DNA of 64,000 nt, from the NCBI GenBank assembly GCA_965215445.1, contig CBDCDT010000002.1, forward strand, positions 1,240,001 through 1,304,000, given 5' to 3'. The position numbers were made by a program, and so were the translations under genes. Below, piece by piece: positions 25,751 through 34,857 of the stretch. The first letter of the stretch is position 1. Every line of letters begins with the position of its first letter. Source of the stretch: CBDBLK01 sp965215445. GTDB lineage: Bacteria > Bdellovibrionota > Bacteriovoracia > Bacteriovoracales > Bacteriovoracaceae. Under the pieces are notes generated by a model. The model ran no database searches. It saw only the letters and a program-made list of their open reading frames with translations, and had not been told where the DNA came from.

Positions 25751-28449
25751 TCGGAGAGAATCTTGGCCACCAGCGTTTTGCAATCGGCACTTCTTGCGAT
25801 TAATTTCTCGTTGGTGACCTCGGAAAAAGCGACAGTGTTTTCCAACATGGCCTGGTTAATCAATCTTTCAAAGAAGACATCCATGCGTTCAGAGGCCCCT
25901 TCCAGTTTTTCGTGACTCATAAGGGCCAAATTTTTAATATTGTTTCTTACCCAATCGCCAAGTCTGGCACTTCTGACGCCGCGTTTTTTTAAGACGCCTA
26001 CGAGCTTGTCAAACTCTTCTGCATCAATGGACGAAAAGTCGGTGAGATTTTGAAACACCATTTCATCTACGATTTTGCGGGCCTCTTCTTTGCTGGTAAA
26101 TTCTGCAAAAAATGCCTGTATGTGCCTGGCCACTGGTTCGAGGCGTTTTCCTTTTATGCTTGTAATGCTAAGAGCGCCTTTGGTAAGAATTTTTATAATT
26201 TTGTCATCGGCCATACTGCGTTTTTTCAAGGTGGCAGCCAAATTTTTAAGCTTTGCCATATCGGCAAAATAAAATCCATGAAGATTTTTAATAATCATTT
26301 CATCGACCGTTATTTTGGCCTTTTCAGCACTCAATCCGAGACTTTCAAAGAAGGCCTGCATTTGGTTTGCTTTTAATTTCAGACCTTCGGCCTTGGCATA
26401 GGCAGTGCCTGCAACATTTCCCGCCAGAGTTTTTGCTATCTTGTCATCGGGGATGTTGCGCTCTCTTAGTGCGGCGACCAGCGCATCAAAGGGTTCGATT
26501 TTAATGCTTATAAAAACATCGAAATTGTTGAGCATCATTTGATCGACCACTGCGGCCCCAAAAAAGTTGTCCATGTGCTGGATCATCGGATTCAATTTTT
26601 TAAGTCTGAAGTCGGCAATGCCCTTAATATCCCCTTTGACTAATTCTTGCAGCAAAGTTTCCGAGAAACTCCGATTCCTAAGGTAGTTAAGTGTTATGTC
26701 CATCTCTCTGGGTACGATGCGGGAAATGCTGATCAAATCCTTGAGCGCAATTTGGTTGACAATTTCTGCGGCATTTTTTTCGTCGAGAAAAAGAGCATCG
26801 AGGTGTTCGATTCCCCTCTTGAAATTTCTCGTCTTGATTTTGGAGAGGCCTTCGATATTTTTTCTAAAGGCCGGTTGTATTTTTTCTTTAGGGACATTTC
26901 GCTTTTTTAAAAAATCCTGGAGTTCGTCAAGTTCACTAGTGTCGAGATTGGTAAAGCGAGAGAGATTTTGCAGCATCATCTCGTCAGTAACCTCTTTGGC
27001 ATCGCCTCCTCCACCAAAGAGGGCCTGCATATAAGTGGACACAAATTCCAAGCGTTTTTTTCTGGCCAGTGCCGTGCCTTCGGAACTTTTTATGAAGGCC
27101 TCGGCAATCCGTTTACCGGGGATGCCACGCTTTCTCAAAAAAACGGTGATTTGATCGAGTTCACGCAGGTTGATACGGGAATAACTGCCGAGATTTCCGA
27201 GCATCATTTCATTGGTGGCCGATTTGGGATTTTCAATTCCGACACTTTTAAAAAATATTTCCATGTGCCGAGTGATGGGTTTTAGGCGTTTTTCCCTGGC
27301 CGACTCTATCCCGTCGATATTTTTTCTAAAGGTTTGATTGATTCTCTCTTCGGGAATGTCTCGGTTGCGCATAAAGAGGCGCACTTTATCCAGTTCCTTA
27401 AAATTCATTGAGTAAAAATCGGTCAGATTTTTGAACATCATTTGATTGACAGCTTCCCGAACGCTTGTGAGTGCTTTGACTCCACCTCCATCAAAAAACA
27501 TTTCTTCCAAGTGTCGGGCATTATTGCGTAGACGGCGGCTGCGGGCAATGGCGATGCCCTTGATATTTCTGGAAATCAGCTCTTTAATTTTATCTTCTTC
27601 GATGGGGCGACTTCTAAAAAAACGAATCACTCTTTTGAACGGTCGCAGTTTAATGCTGGCAAAATCGGCGGTGTTTTTTAACATCATGTCTTTAACAATC
27701 TCCCACGATTGCAGGTAATCATCCATAAAATCCAGGTGGTCTTCCAAACGGGAAACAAATTCTTCCTGGTATTGCATATCCAAAGAAAAAAAGCGCTCCC
27801 ACAAATGAGACATGGTCGCCTTGGGATCAAGGCCTTCCAGGCGGCCGCGTTTGTCGAAGATATTTTGGAAAAGGCTGACCAGTTTATTTCCCTCCTTAAC
27901 TTGATAGTGGCGCAAGTCTTTTTCAAGGTTTTCAAGTATGTCTTCAGGGGGTGTTTTTGTGGTTCTAAAAAAATCAATCAAAGCGAGGGCCACATTTTCA
28001 TTGATATTTCTGTCCATGCCGGAAAGGGATTTCATGAGTTTGTTGGCGGCCGCCTCCTTGCCCGCCCAGGCGTAGAGCGTTTGCGTTGTTTTTTTAAAGA
28101 CCCGATATTTTGTGGTTTTGAAATAGGAAGGGCGTTTCAATTGTTTCAAAGTCTCCTGCACTCCAATTTTTTCTACCATCGACTGCAAAAATTCCCTCGC
28201 CTCCTGGGGCGTCCACCATTTGGTATTAATAGTGATTCTCGCCGACCAAAGTGGAGAGTCACCCTTGAGCTTCATCTTCTCTTCAAAGTGGGCCCCGTAA
28301 TGTTTGCGGGCAAAGTCGATAAAAACTGAGGCGGCGGTCTCGCTCCTTTGAGTTTCCACCACAAAAGGAATTTTGCCTTGCTCTTGGGCCAAAAGTAGAG
28401 AGGGCAGAAGGCCCGCTAAAAGGGAAATTTTCAATAAATTCAGCAACAT
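25747..28449 (-). CDS. Secreted protein with eight ~75-residue helical repeats
   Basis: 900 residues from ATG 28449 (AGGA 8 nt upstream; an ATG at 28494 has none). It has a signal peptide (MLLNLLKISLLAGLLPSLLLAQ). After a 240-residue N-terminal region come eight full units and one partial. Each reads roughly (V/T)xxMMxxNLxxFxxI, LDxLxxFLxxRxIPxxxI, FxKNIxGIAxARxKRLxxxxRHMxxFF. The proline and the KNI(D/E)G(I/L/T) block are most constant. The units predict a three-helix solenoid. I do not recognise the family (not a plain TPR, HEAT or mTERF pattern). It is probably a periplasmic or surface binding protein. Confidence 0.75.
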   Translation of the reverse strand: MLLNLLKISLLAGLLPSLLLAQEQGKIPFVVETQRSETAASVFIDFARKHYGAHFEEKMKLKGDSPLWSARITINTKWWTPQEAREFLQSMVEKIGVQETLKQLKRPSYFKTTKYRVFKKTTQTLYAWAGKEAAANKLMKSLSGMDRNINENVALALIDFFRTTKTPPEDILENLEKDLRHYQVKEGNKLVSLFQNIFDKRGRLEGLDPKATMSHLWERFFSLDMQYQEEFVSRLEDHLDFMDDYLQSWEIVKDMMLKNTADFASIKLRPFKRVIRFFRSRPIEEDKIKELISRNIKGIAIARSRRLRNNARHLEEMFFDGGGVKALTSVREAVNQMMFKNLTDFYSMNFKELDKVRLFMRNRDIPEERINQTFRKNIDGIESAREKRLKPITRHMEIFFKSVGIENPKSATNEMMLGNLGSYSRINLRELDQITVFLRKRGIPGKRIAEAFIKSSEGTALARKKRLEFVSTYMQALFGGGGDAKEVTDEMMLQNLSRFTNLDTSELDELQDFLKKRNVPKEKIQPAFRKNIEGLSKIKTRNFKRGIEHLDALFLDEKNAAEIVNQIALKDLISISRIVPREMDITLNYLRNRSFSETLLQELVKGDIKGIADFRLKKLNPMIQHMDNFFGAAVVDQMMLNNFDVFISIKIEPFDALVAALRERNIPDDKIAKTLAGNVAGTAYAKAEGLKLKANQMQAFFESLGLSAEKAKITVDEMIIKNLHGFYFADMAKLKNLAATLKKRSMADDKIIKILTKGALSITSIKGKRLEPVARHIQAFFAEFTSKEEARKIVDEMVFQNLTDFSSIDAEEFDKLVGVLKKRGVRSARLGDWVRNNIKNLALMSHEKLEGASERMDVFFERLINQAMLENTVAFSEVTNEKLIARSADCKTLVAKILSD

Positions 28450-28605
28450 AAGCTCGATCCTTTGGTTATTGGTTCGCTTGAAGGCGCAAAGCATAATTTG
28501 CTATTTTTGCCAAGTCAATATTTTTTTACCGAATGTGAAAAAAAGTATAGACAAGGCCCTTGACTCAGCCTATAAACAGCGCATCTATCGGAACATAGGA
28601 GAGAA

Positions 28606-29304
28606 ATGATGCTTTTTATTCTTGCCGCCTTCGTTCTTTTCACACCATTTGGCCATGCCGAAGAGCGGGCATTGTTGCTCTTCGATGAAGAAGAAAGGCC
28701 TCGCTGTCATATCAGCGGCCAATACAAAAATGACTTTTCTTCGGAAAAGATCGCCGATTTTGTCCGGGAAGGGGATTTGACGCAAGATTTGAGAGAGTGC
28801 GGCCGGGAAGACGTTCTCTACGCCAGCCTGGTTTTAAGCCAAGAAGGCCCCGTCTCCGATACAACCTTGGTGCTTGCCACCGCCGTTCCCCTGGCCACCG
28901 CCCTGGGGTTGTCCACTTTTGCCCACAGAACGGGCCTGGCCTGGCCATTGCGCCTTTCGATGGGGGTGATTGTCGGGACAAACGCCATGGCCTCTTGTTA
29001 CGGGGGCAAGCTCTACTCCGAAGGGCCATCACAGTCAAACCACTGGTCTGCGGCGGGAGCGATAGGATTGCTCTCGGGATTTTATGCAACCACGCTTAGG
29101 TATGCGGATATGCCTAAAAGTATGAAATCAGTGTCGGGCCATGCGCTCAAAGATCAGGCCGTCAACCTGGCCGTCGCTTTGCTTGCCTATTGGTCGTGTC
29201 AGCGTATTTCTGCAAAAGAAGACGGCGAAGAAGACCAAGAAGTTTCTGGAACCTTTATCCTTTACGGGGAAGACGGCGAAGGCCCGGATTATATCGAACC
29301 TTAA
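28606..29304 (+). CDS. Secreted/membrane hypothetical protein, paralogue 1
   Basis: 232 residues: signal peptide ending near GHA, then ALLLFDEEERPRC, and two to three hydrophobic segments in the middle (LVLATAVPLATALGLSTF, LRLSMGVIVGTNAMASC). Near the C-terminus LLAYWSCQRIS precedes an acidic tail. AGGAGA lies before ATG 28606. The next gene repeats the same landmarks, so the two arose by tandem duplication. Family unknown. Confidence 0.65.
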   Translation: MMLFILAAFVLFTPFGHAEERALLLFDEEERPRCHISGQYKNDFSSEKIADFVREGDLTQDLRECGREDVLYASLVLSQEGPVSDTTLVLATAVPLATALGLSTFAHRTGLAWPLRLSMGVIVGTNAMASCYGGKLYSEGPSQSNHWSAAGAIGLLSGFYATTLRYADMPKSMKSVSGHALKDQAVNLAVALLAYWSCQRISAKEDGEEDQEVSGTFILYGEDGEGPDYIEP

Positions 29305-29318
29305 AAACTGCGGGAAAT

Positions 29319-29900
29319 ATTATCAACCCTTTAAAAATCGCTCTCTGCTCAATTTTCCTGGCAAACCTTGCTCTACCGGCAAATGCCACCCCTCTCTTTT
29401 TATTGGATGAAGAGGGAAGGCCGCGCTGTCGGATGGGAGATTTTCACGAGCGGGAAAGTGACGAGACCCGTGCCTTGCGAGAATGTGACCAAAGCGACCT
29501 TCTCTACGGGGAAGTTTTGCAAGCGGGAGTTGGGGGAAAGGTCGCCGGCGTGGGCCTGGCCGCATTGAAGGCGATTATGAGCATGAGTCCCAGGGCCAGT
29601 ATGCTTTTTTTGTCGGGACTCAACGTCGGAATGGTTTGCGCTGCCACCAGAATAAAAAAACCGGGCGACCCCAAGAAAACTGAAAACGGAGTGGAAATTC
29701 TTCCGATCGACGAGGCGGTTACCCGCGGAGTGGACTACGGCTCTACCTACGCCCTGTGGAAGTATTTTGCGGAAATTGACCGTATGGCCAAGCTCTCCCG
29801 AACACAGGCGGCAAAAACGGTGGGCCAAAACCTCTTCAAGGGCCTTGGGGTGCAAATTCCGGTGAGTTTACTGGCCTTTTGGGCATGTCAGCGTTTTTAG
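29319..29900 (+). CDS. Secreted/membrane hypothetical protein, paralogue 2
   Basis: It shares with the upstream gene a signal peptide, FLLDEEGRPRC, an ALRECDQSDLLYGEV segment and a terminal LLAFWACQRF. The signal peptide (NPLKIALCSIFLANLALPANA) has no ATG, GTG or TTG in frame before it outside the upstream gene: the nearest is GTG 29190, within that gene. An ATT at 29319, just after GGGA, is my tentative start. Lost or rare start codon, or a sequence error, are all possible. Confidence 0.5.
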   Translation: MINPLKIALCSIFLANLALPANATPLFLLDEEGRPRCRMGDFHERESDETRALRECDQSDLLYGEVLQAGVGGKVAGVGLAALKAIMSMSPRASMLFLSGLNVGMVCAATRIKKPGDPKKTENGVEILPIDEAVTRGVDYGSTYALWKYFAEIDRMAKLSRTQAAKTVGQNLFKGLGVQIPVSLLAFWACQRF

Positions 29901-29927
29901 CTTCGCCCTTTTTGCTAAATTGAAGTG

Positions 29928-32900
29928 ATGCCAAAAGAATCAGCACCACCTTCAGACTCATTTGACTTCGTCAAAGCGGAACACCAGATTTTACAATTCT
30001 GGAGAAAAGAGCGGATTTTTGAGCGTTCGCTGGAACAAACCCGGGATAAACCACCCTATGTTTTCTACGACGGCCCTCCCTTTGCCACGGGACTGCCCCA
30101 CCACGGCCATTTGGTGGCGGGTACTCTCAAGGACATCATTCCCCGCTATTGGACGATGAAAGGCCGCTACGTCAAAAGGCGTTTTGGCTGGGACTGCCAT
30201 GGCCTTCCCATCGAGCACGAAATCGACAAAAAATTGTGCCTTTCGGCCCAGGAGGCGGTCAAAAAACTGGGCGTGGCCACTTATAATGCAGAGTGTCGTT
30301 CAATTGTCCACCGCTACGTCGCCGAGTGGAGAAAGACCACCGAGCGCCTCGGCCGCTGGGTGGATTTCGACAACGATTACAAGACCATGGACACCTCCTT
30401 TATGGAGTCGGTGTGGTGGGTGTTCAAGCAACTGTGGGATAAAAAACTCATCTATCGCGGCACCCGCGTTTTGCCCTTTTCCACCGCTTTGGGCACGGTG
30501 CTTTCCAACTTTGAGGCGGGACTCAATTACCGAGAGGTTCAAGACCCGGCGGTGACCGTTTTGTTTCAACTCGAAGACGAAGATGCTTTTTTGGCCGCCT
30601 GGACGACCACGCCCTGGACGCTTCCCTCCAACCTGGGATTGTGTGTGGGTGGCGATATAGACTACGTTTTGGTGGAAGATGGAGAGCAAAAGATTTACCT
30701 CGCAGAGGCGGCCCTTGAGCGCTATGCCGGCAAATCAAAGCAAGCGCTTCCCGTTTTAAAGCGTCTGCGAGGCAGTGACCTGACCGGCAGGCACTACCGG
30801 CCGTTGTTTGCCGACTTCGTCGAATATGAAAAAGACGGGGCCTTTTGTGTTTTTCAAGACGATTATGTAAGCACTGACACCGGAACCGGCATTGTGCATC
30901 TAGCGCCTGCTTTTGGGGAAGACGACCATCGCATTTTTGAGTGCGCCAAACTGGGTATCGACTACCCCTGCCCCATCGACACTGCCGGAAAATTCACAGT
31001 GGAAGTGGCCGAGTTTGCAGGCCTGTACGTCAAAGATGCCGACAAAGAAATTATCGAAAACCTTAAAACGCGCGGATTGCTTTACCGTCGGGACAGTATT
31101 CTTCACAACTACCCCTACTGTTACCGTTCGGATACTCCTTTGATTTATAGAATGATTCCCTCTTGGTACGTCAGCGTGGAGTCGATCAAAGACAAACTCT
31201 TGAAGAATAATTCCCAAATCCACTGGGTGCCCGGACACATCCGCGACGGGCGCTTTGGCAATTGGCTTGCGGAGGCCAAAGATTGGTCGATTTCGCGCAA
31301 CCGCGTGTGGGGTACGCCCTTGCCCATTTGGCACAACGAGACTACCGACGAATATATGTGCATAGGCTCGACCTCCGAACTCAAAGAATATACCGGTGTC
31401 AGCGTTTCCGACCTCCACCGAGAAACGGTGGACGATCTCGATTTTCAAATTGAGGGAAAGGAGGGCACGTTTAAGCGTATCAGTGAAGTTCTCGACTGCT
31501 GGTTTGAATCCGGTTCCATGCCCTACGCTCAATTGCACTATCCCTTTGAAAATCGAGAAGTCTTTGAACGGGGCTTTCCCGCCGAGTTTATCGCCGAGGG
31601 GTTGGATCAAACCCGCGGCTGGTTTTATACCTTGACGGTTTTGGCCAGCGCTTTGTTTGACAAACCGGCCTTCAAAAATGTCATCGTCAATGGCATTGTG
31701 ATGGCCAAAGATGGCAAGAAAATGTCCAAACGTCTGCAAAACTACACTCCACCCATGGACTTGATGGAGGCCCACGGTGCCGACGCAGTCCGTCTCTATC
31801 TTATCAATTCGGGTCTGGTGCGCGCTGAAGAAATGCACTTTTCTGACGATGGGGTCAAAGACATGGTTCGCAGGGCCTTGCTTCCGTGGTACAACTCTTT
31901 CAAATTTTTCTCTACCTATGCCGAACTGGACGATTGGAATTGCCGCGATCACTGGCAGACTTCTGAAAATATCACTGACAATTGGATTGTCTCGCGTTTG
32001 CAAACCCTCAAACAAAAAATATCCCGCGAGATGGAAGTCTATCAGCTATACAATGTGGTTCCGGCACTGTTCGATTTTATCGAAGAGTTGACCAACTGGT
32101 ACATCCGTCTCAACCGCACGCGGTTTTGGGCCAAGGGACTGGAGAGCGACAAAAAGGCCGCCTATAGCACACTCTATACCTGCCTTAGAGAAGTCAGTGT
32201 GATTATGGCCCCCTTTGCTCCCTTTTTGAGTGAATACCTCTACCGTCGCTTGAGAGATTTTGCTCCCGGAACAAAGGCCCCGGCCTCGGTGCATTTATGT
32301 GACTATCCCCAGGCCGATTCCTCGCAAATCAACCCGTTGTTGGAACGGGCGATGGATCGCATGGAACAGGTGATTTTACTGGGCAGGCAAAAGCGCGCAC
32401 AAAGAAAGATCAAAGTTAAAACACCTCTCTCGCATTTGGTTTGCATCCACCGCGACTCGGAGTTATTAAAAGAAATTGAGAAATTGGAAATCTATTTGAA
32501 ATCCGAACTCAACATTAAAAATATTGAATACAGCACTTGCGAAGAAGATTATATTAAATTGTATGCCAAACCCAATCTTCCCGTACTGGGCAAGCGCCTG
32601 GGCAAGCGCTTGGGCAAGTACACCTCCTTGATTAAAAATTTAAGCAGTGAGGAGTTGCAAGCGTTCGAGCAAAGTGGAGAAATGGAGTTGGACGGCGAAT
32701 CTTTTGCGGAGGGTGACCTGCTGGTTTACAGGGAGGCCAAAATCAACGAGAACTCTCAAACGGAAGTGCTCTCCAATCGCTTTATTTCCGTTGCTCTGGA
32801 TTGCTTTTTGACTCCCGAGCTTACACGCGAAGGCATGGCGCGCGAAGTGATCTCTCGCATACAGCGTGCGCGCAAAGAGGAAAATTTGCGGGTTGAAAAC

Positions 32901-33077
32901 CATATCCGCGTCTCTTATGCCTGTTCTGAAGGATTACAGACCGTCATTGAGGCCCATCGGGATACTATCGCCAGTGAAACCTTGAGTGTCGAATTGACTA
33001 TCGTTTCGGGAGATCATCCCCACCAATGCCAAATAGACGGCGAAACTTTGAGTTTCGCTATTGCAAAGGTTTCGTAA
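29928..33077 (+). CDS. ileS: Isoleucyl-tRNA synthetase (long type)
   Basis: About 1049 residues from ATG 29928 (a GTG at 29925 is in frame). Class I signatures are GLPHHGHLVAG with the HIGH-equivalent HHGH at 58-61, and KMSKR at 598-602. The editing domain (WTTTPWTLPSNL) and DCWFESGSMPYAQ are present. Length, the PPFATGLPHHGH form and the lack of a C-terminal zinc-finger Cys set place it with the eukaryote-like second bacterial IleRS type, the group that includes mupirocin-tolerant enzymes. It charges tRNA-Ile and edits valine. Confidence 0.95.
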   Translation: MPKESAPPSDSFDFVKAEHQILQFWRKERIFERSLEQTRDKPPYVFYDGPPFATGLPHHGHLVAGTLKDIIPRYWTMKGRYVKRRFGWDCHGLPIEHEIDKKLCLSAQEAVKKLGVATYNAECRSIVHRYVAEWRKTTERLGRWVDFDNDYKTMDTSFMESVWWVFKQLWDKKLIYRGTRVLPFSTALGTVLSNFEAGLNYREVQDPAVTVLFQLEDEDAFLAAWTTTPWTLPSNLGLCVGGDIDYVLVEDGEQKIYLAEAALERYAGKSKQALPVLKRLRGSDLTGRHYRPLFADFVEYEKDGAFCVFQDDYVSTDTGTGIVHLAPAFGEDDHRIFECAKLGIDYPCPIDTAGKFTVEVAEFAGLYVKDADKEIIENLKTRGLLYRRDSILHNYPYCYRSDTPLIYRMIPSWYVSVESIKDKLLKNNSQIHWVPGHIRDGRFGNWLAEAKDWSISRNRVWGTPLPIWHNETTDEYMCIGSTSELKEYTGVSVSDLHRETVDDLDFQIEGKEGTFKRISEVLDCWFESGSMPYAQLHYPFENREVFERGFPAEFIAEGLDQTRGWFYTLTVLASALFDKPAFKNVIVNGIVMAKDGKKMSKRLQNYTPPMDLMEAHGADAVRLYLINSGLVRAEEMHFSDDGVKDMVRRALLPWYNSFKFFSTYAELDDWNCRDHWQTSENITDNWIVSRLQTLKQKISREMEVYQLYNVVPALFDFIEELTNWYIRLNRTRFWAKGLESDKKAAYSTLYTCLREVSVIMAPFAPFLSEYLYRRLRDFAPGTKAPASVHLCDYPQADSSQINPLLERAMDRMEQVILLGRQKRAQRKIKVKTPLSHLVCIHRDSELLKEIEKLEIYLKSELNIKNIEYSTCEEDYIKLYAKPNLPVLGKRLGKRLGKYTSLIKNLSSEELQAFEQSGEMELDGESFAEGDLLVYREAKINENSQTEVLSNRFISVALDCFLTPELTREGMAREVISRIQRARKEENLRVENHIRVSYACSEGLQTVIEAHRDTIASETLSVELTIVSGDHPHQCQIDGETLSFAIAKVS

Positions 33078-33079
33078 AG

Positions 33080-33175
33080 AAACCCACTTCTCTTTACCCA
33101 ACCAAGGAGGAGTTTATGAACTTTGAAAAAAGCTGGCCCTAAAGGCCGACAAAAAAGCAAAGAGAAAGTGGGTTT
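33080..33175 (+). repeat. 16/17-nt inverted repeat downstream of ileS
   Basis: AAACCCACTTCTCTTT (33080-33095) pairs with AAAGAGAAAGTGGGTTT (33159-33175) with one bulged A. The 63-nt loop holds a perfect AGGAGG, an ATG and a small GGCC/GGCC hairpin. There is no T run after it, so it is not a simple terminator. Confidence 0.65.
33116..33142 (+). CDS. Tiny ORF, eight codons (MNFEKSWP)
   Basis: ATG 33116 lies 4-5 nt after the AGGAGGAG at 33105-33112, followed by eight codons and TAA. The strength of the ribosome binding site is greater than for most genes in the window. It sits inside the loop of the inverted repeat after ileS. It could be a leader peptide or the remnant of a decayed gene. Confidence 0.35.
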   Translation: MNFEKSWP

Positions 33176-33476
33176 GGGAGATTTAGCATATTGGCACTCA
33201 TTTGCAAGGCATTTTTCCTTTTTTATTTTTTATTTTTGAAAATTTGGTTAAATATAGGGTTAAGAAACTCTAAACTTGCTCATGGTGCGATTAGTTATCT
33301 TAAAAACATGGCCCATTGCATCAATAGCGCCAAAGAGGCCTTTAACCGGCAGTGGCAAAATTTTTTGGAAAAAAAGTGTACCTGACTGAATTTCTATAAT
33401 TAAATCCCTTTTTCTCATGGATTGACCTTTTTTGCCGATATAGAGAAATGTAACCATTTTTTGCGAAGGGGGGGCC

Positions 33477-34097
33477 ATGGGCCAAAAAATTTACCTCAAG
33501 GGAAAGGTATTTTTTTGCAAAGGCAATACCGTTCAAAAAAATAAAACTCAAAGATTTGATTTTCAAATCAGCGTGCCCTTGCATGGCATGGCCGAAACAT
33601 TAATGGGCAATTTTGCGGGCCTTAAGTTTGGCCGCGAGGAAAAACGCTTATTAACTCAGGAAGCGCGCCGAAAAATTCAACAGTTTCAAGATTTAAACTC
33701 GCGCCCCATCCCCGTCCAAAAGGCCGTCGCCAAACTGGTCAAAAGGTTATCGGCCCACAAGGAAAGGCCCTTGCTTATTTGGGCCGATGGCATAGGGGCC
33801 TATTTATGCCTGGTGGCCATCGTCTCGGGAGAACTGCCCCAGACAAAGCATTGGCAGTTTAAACTCGATTCCGTTCCTTTGGCACTTTTTCCCGCATCTT
33901 TGATTAAAGACCGCAAGGCCATCATCAAACAAAAAATTCAATTTACTTTTGAGCAAAATTGTTGGCCACATCCTTTCAAAAAACTCTACCGTATTCCCCG
34001 GCATTTGCGTTTGGCAGGCCTTTCCAAGGTTCACGTTTCAGGCCAGGAAACCAAAAGGCCCGTGCCTGCAAAACGACGCTTGCGCAAAGCCGCCTGA
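33477..34097 (+). CDS. Hypothetical basic protein
   Basis: 206 residues, Lys/Arg-rich, with a hydrophobic central helix (LLIWADGIGAYLCLVAIVSG) and a basic C-terminus (KRPVPAKRRLRKAA). GGGGGG precedes the ATG at 33477. Family unknown; the N-terminal beta-rich part (IYLKGKVFFCKGN) gives no match. Confidence 0.6.
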   Translation: MGQKIYLKGKVFFCKGNTVQKNKTQRFDFQISVPLHGMAETLMGNFAGLKFGREEKRLLTQEARRKIQQFQDLNSRPIPVQKAVAKLVKRLSAHKERPLLIWADGIGAYLCLVAIVSGELPQTKHWQFKLDSVPLALFPASLIKDRKAIIKQKIQFTFEQNCWPHPFKKLYRIPRHLRLAGLSKVHVSGQETKRPVPAKRRLRKAA

Positions 34098-34213
34098 AAT
34101 TGTTTGCTAAGATAATTTCTTCGGAAAAGCTTACCCCGATACCGGAAAAGGGGGGGCAATTGATAGCATGAGAGAATAGCGGCCTTTTGATTTGAATACT
34201 CAAGGAAAAAATA

Positions 34214-34516
34214 TTGGAATTTTACCACCGAAGCGATCAATCCATTAAATCTCTCATCGAAATGGGTGTGCGGGGATTTTTTCCTCTCTTTGAAAAGGAA
34301 TGGATTGCAGAGCTTTCAGAAAATTCCAAAAAATTAAGCGGCAACGAAAAACTCAAGGCCAAACAGTTGTTCAAAAGAATTTGTCAGTATCCTACCCTGC
34401 AACGGAAAAAAATTGTACTGATGGCCTTTAATCAGAGCGAACGCGACCTTTTTATCTGCGCTTTTATGAAAATGGTGGAGAATAAGGCCCTCGACCTCAA
34501 TCCAGAACTCCAGTAA
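34214..34516 (+). CDS. Hypothetical helical protein
   Basis: 100 residues, soluble and helical, with a LSGNEKLKAKQLFKRI segment. The start is a TTG at 34214, 8 nt after AAGGA. The TAA stop overlaps the next ATG (TAATG). It is the first gene of a three-gene coupled operon ending with the coiled-coil/ACD fusion. Confidence 0.6.
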   Translation: MEFYHRSDQSIKSLIEMGVRGFFPLFEKEWIAELSENSKKLSGNEKLKAKQLFKRICQYPTLQRKKIVLMAFNQSERDLFICAFMKMVENKALDLNPELQ

Positions 34517-34857
34517 TGAAAGAGGGAAAGCGAACCGCCATTTTTTTTCTCGGTTTTTTAAGTGTGACTTCAAGTTTGGCAGAGTATCGGGTCTATCAAT
34601 ATTATGTGAGAAGTGCCGTGCCTTCACCGAGAGATGCAAATTCCTACATGGTGACCAGCACCCTTCATCCGGTTGCCTATCAGGCCTATCACGGGGGTGC
34701 TCAAAGTCTTCGCGTGGATTTATTGCATTCCTGGATGTGTTTTGGATCGACTTCGCGGCGCCCCGTTTGTCCTTCTCCTTTGGAAGAATTGCAGAAAAAA
34801 TTGAACTCAGAAAATCAAGACCGGGGTAGGGATTTGGCGGGAGAGGAGACACCTTGA
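34516..34857 (+). CDS. Small secreted hypothetical protein
   Basis: 113 residues with a signal peptide (KRTAIFFLGFLSVTSSLA), a YRVYQYYVRSAVP stretch and two cysteines (MCFGSTSRRPVC) likely to pair in the periplasm. It is coupled on both sides: TAATG from the upstream gene, and its TGA overlaps the TTG start of the next gene. Family unknown. Confidence 0.6.
   Translation: MKEGKRTAIFFLGFLSVTSSLAEYRVYQYYVRSAVPSPRDANSYMVTSTLHPVAYQAYHGGAQSLRVDLLHSWMCFGSTSRRPVCPSPLEELQKKLNSENQDRGRDLAGEETP

Larger units (their letters stand above)
33078..33476. other. 399-bp intergenic region with inverted repeat and tiny ORF
   Basis: The first 100 bp carry a long inverted repeat enclosing an eight-codon ORF (listed separately). 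The rest (33180-33470) is AT-rich with no supported gene and probably holds the promoter of the 33477 gene. Confidence 0.6.

Noticed and set aside
33191..33385. Hydrophobic 64-codon open frame after ileS
   Set aside because: TTG start without binding site in a very AT-rich stretch; the hydrophobicity comes from T-rich DNA.
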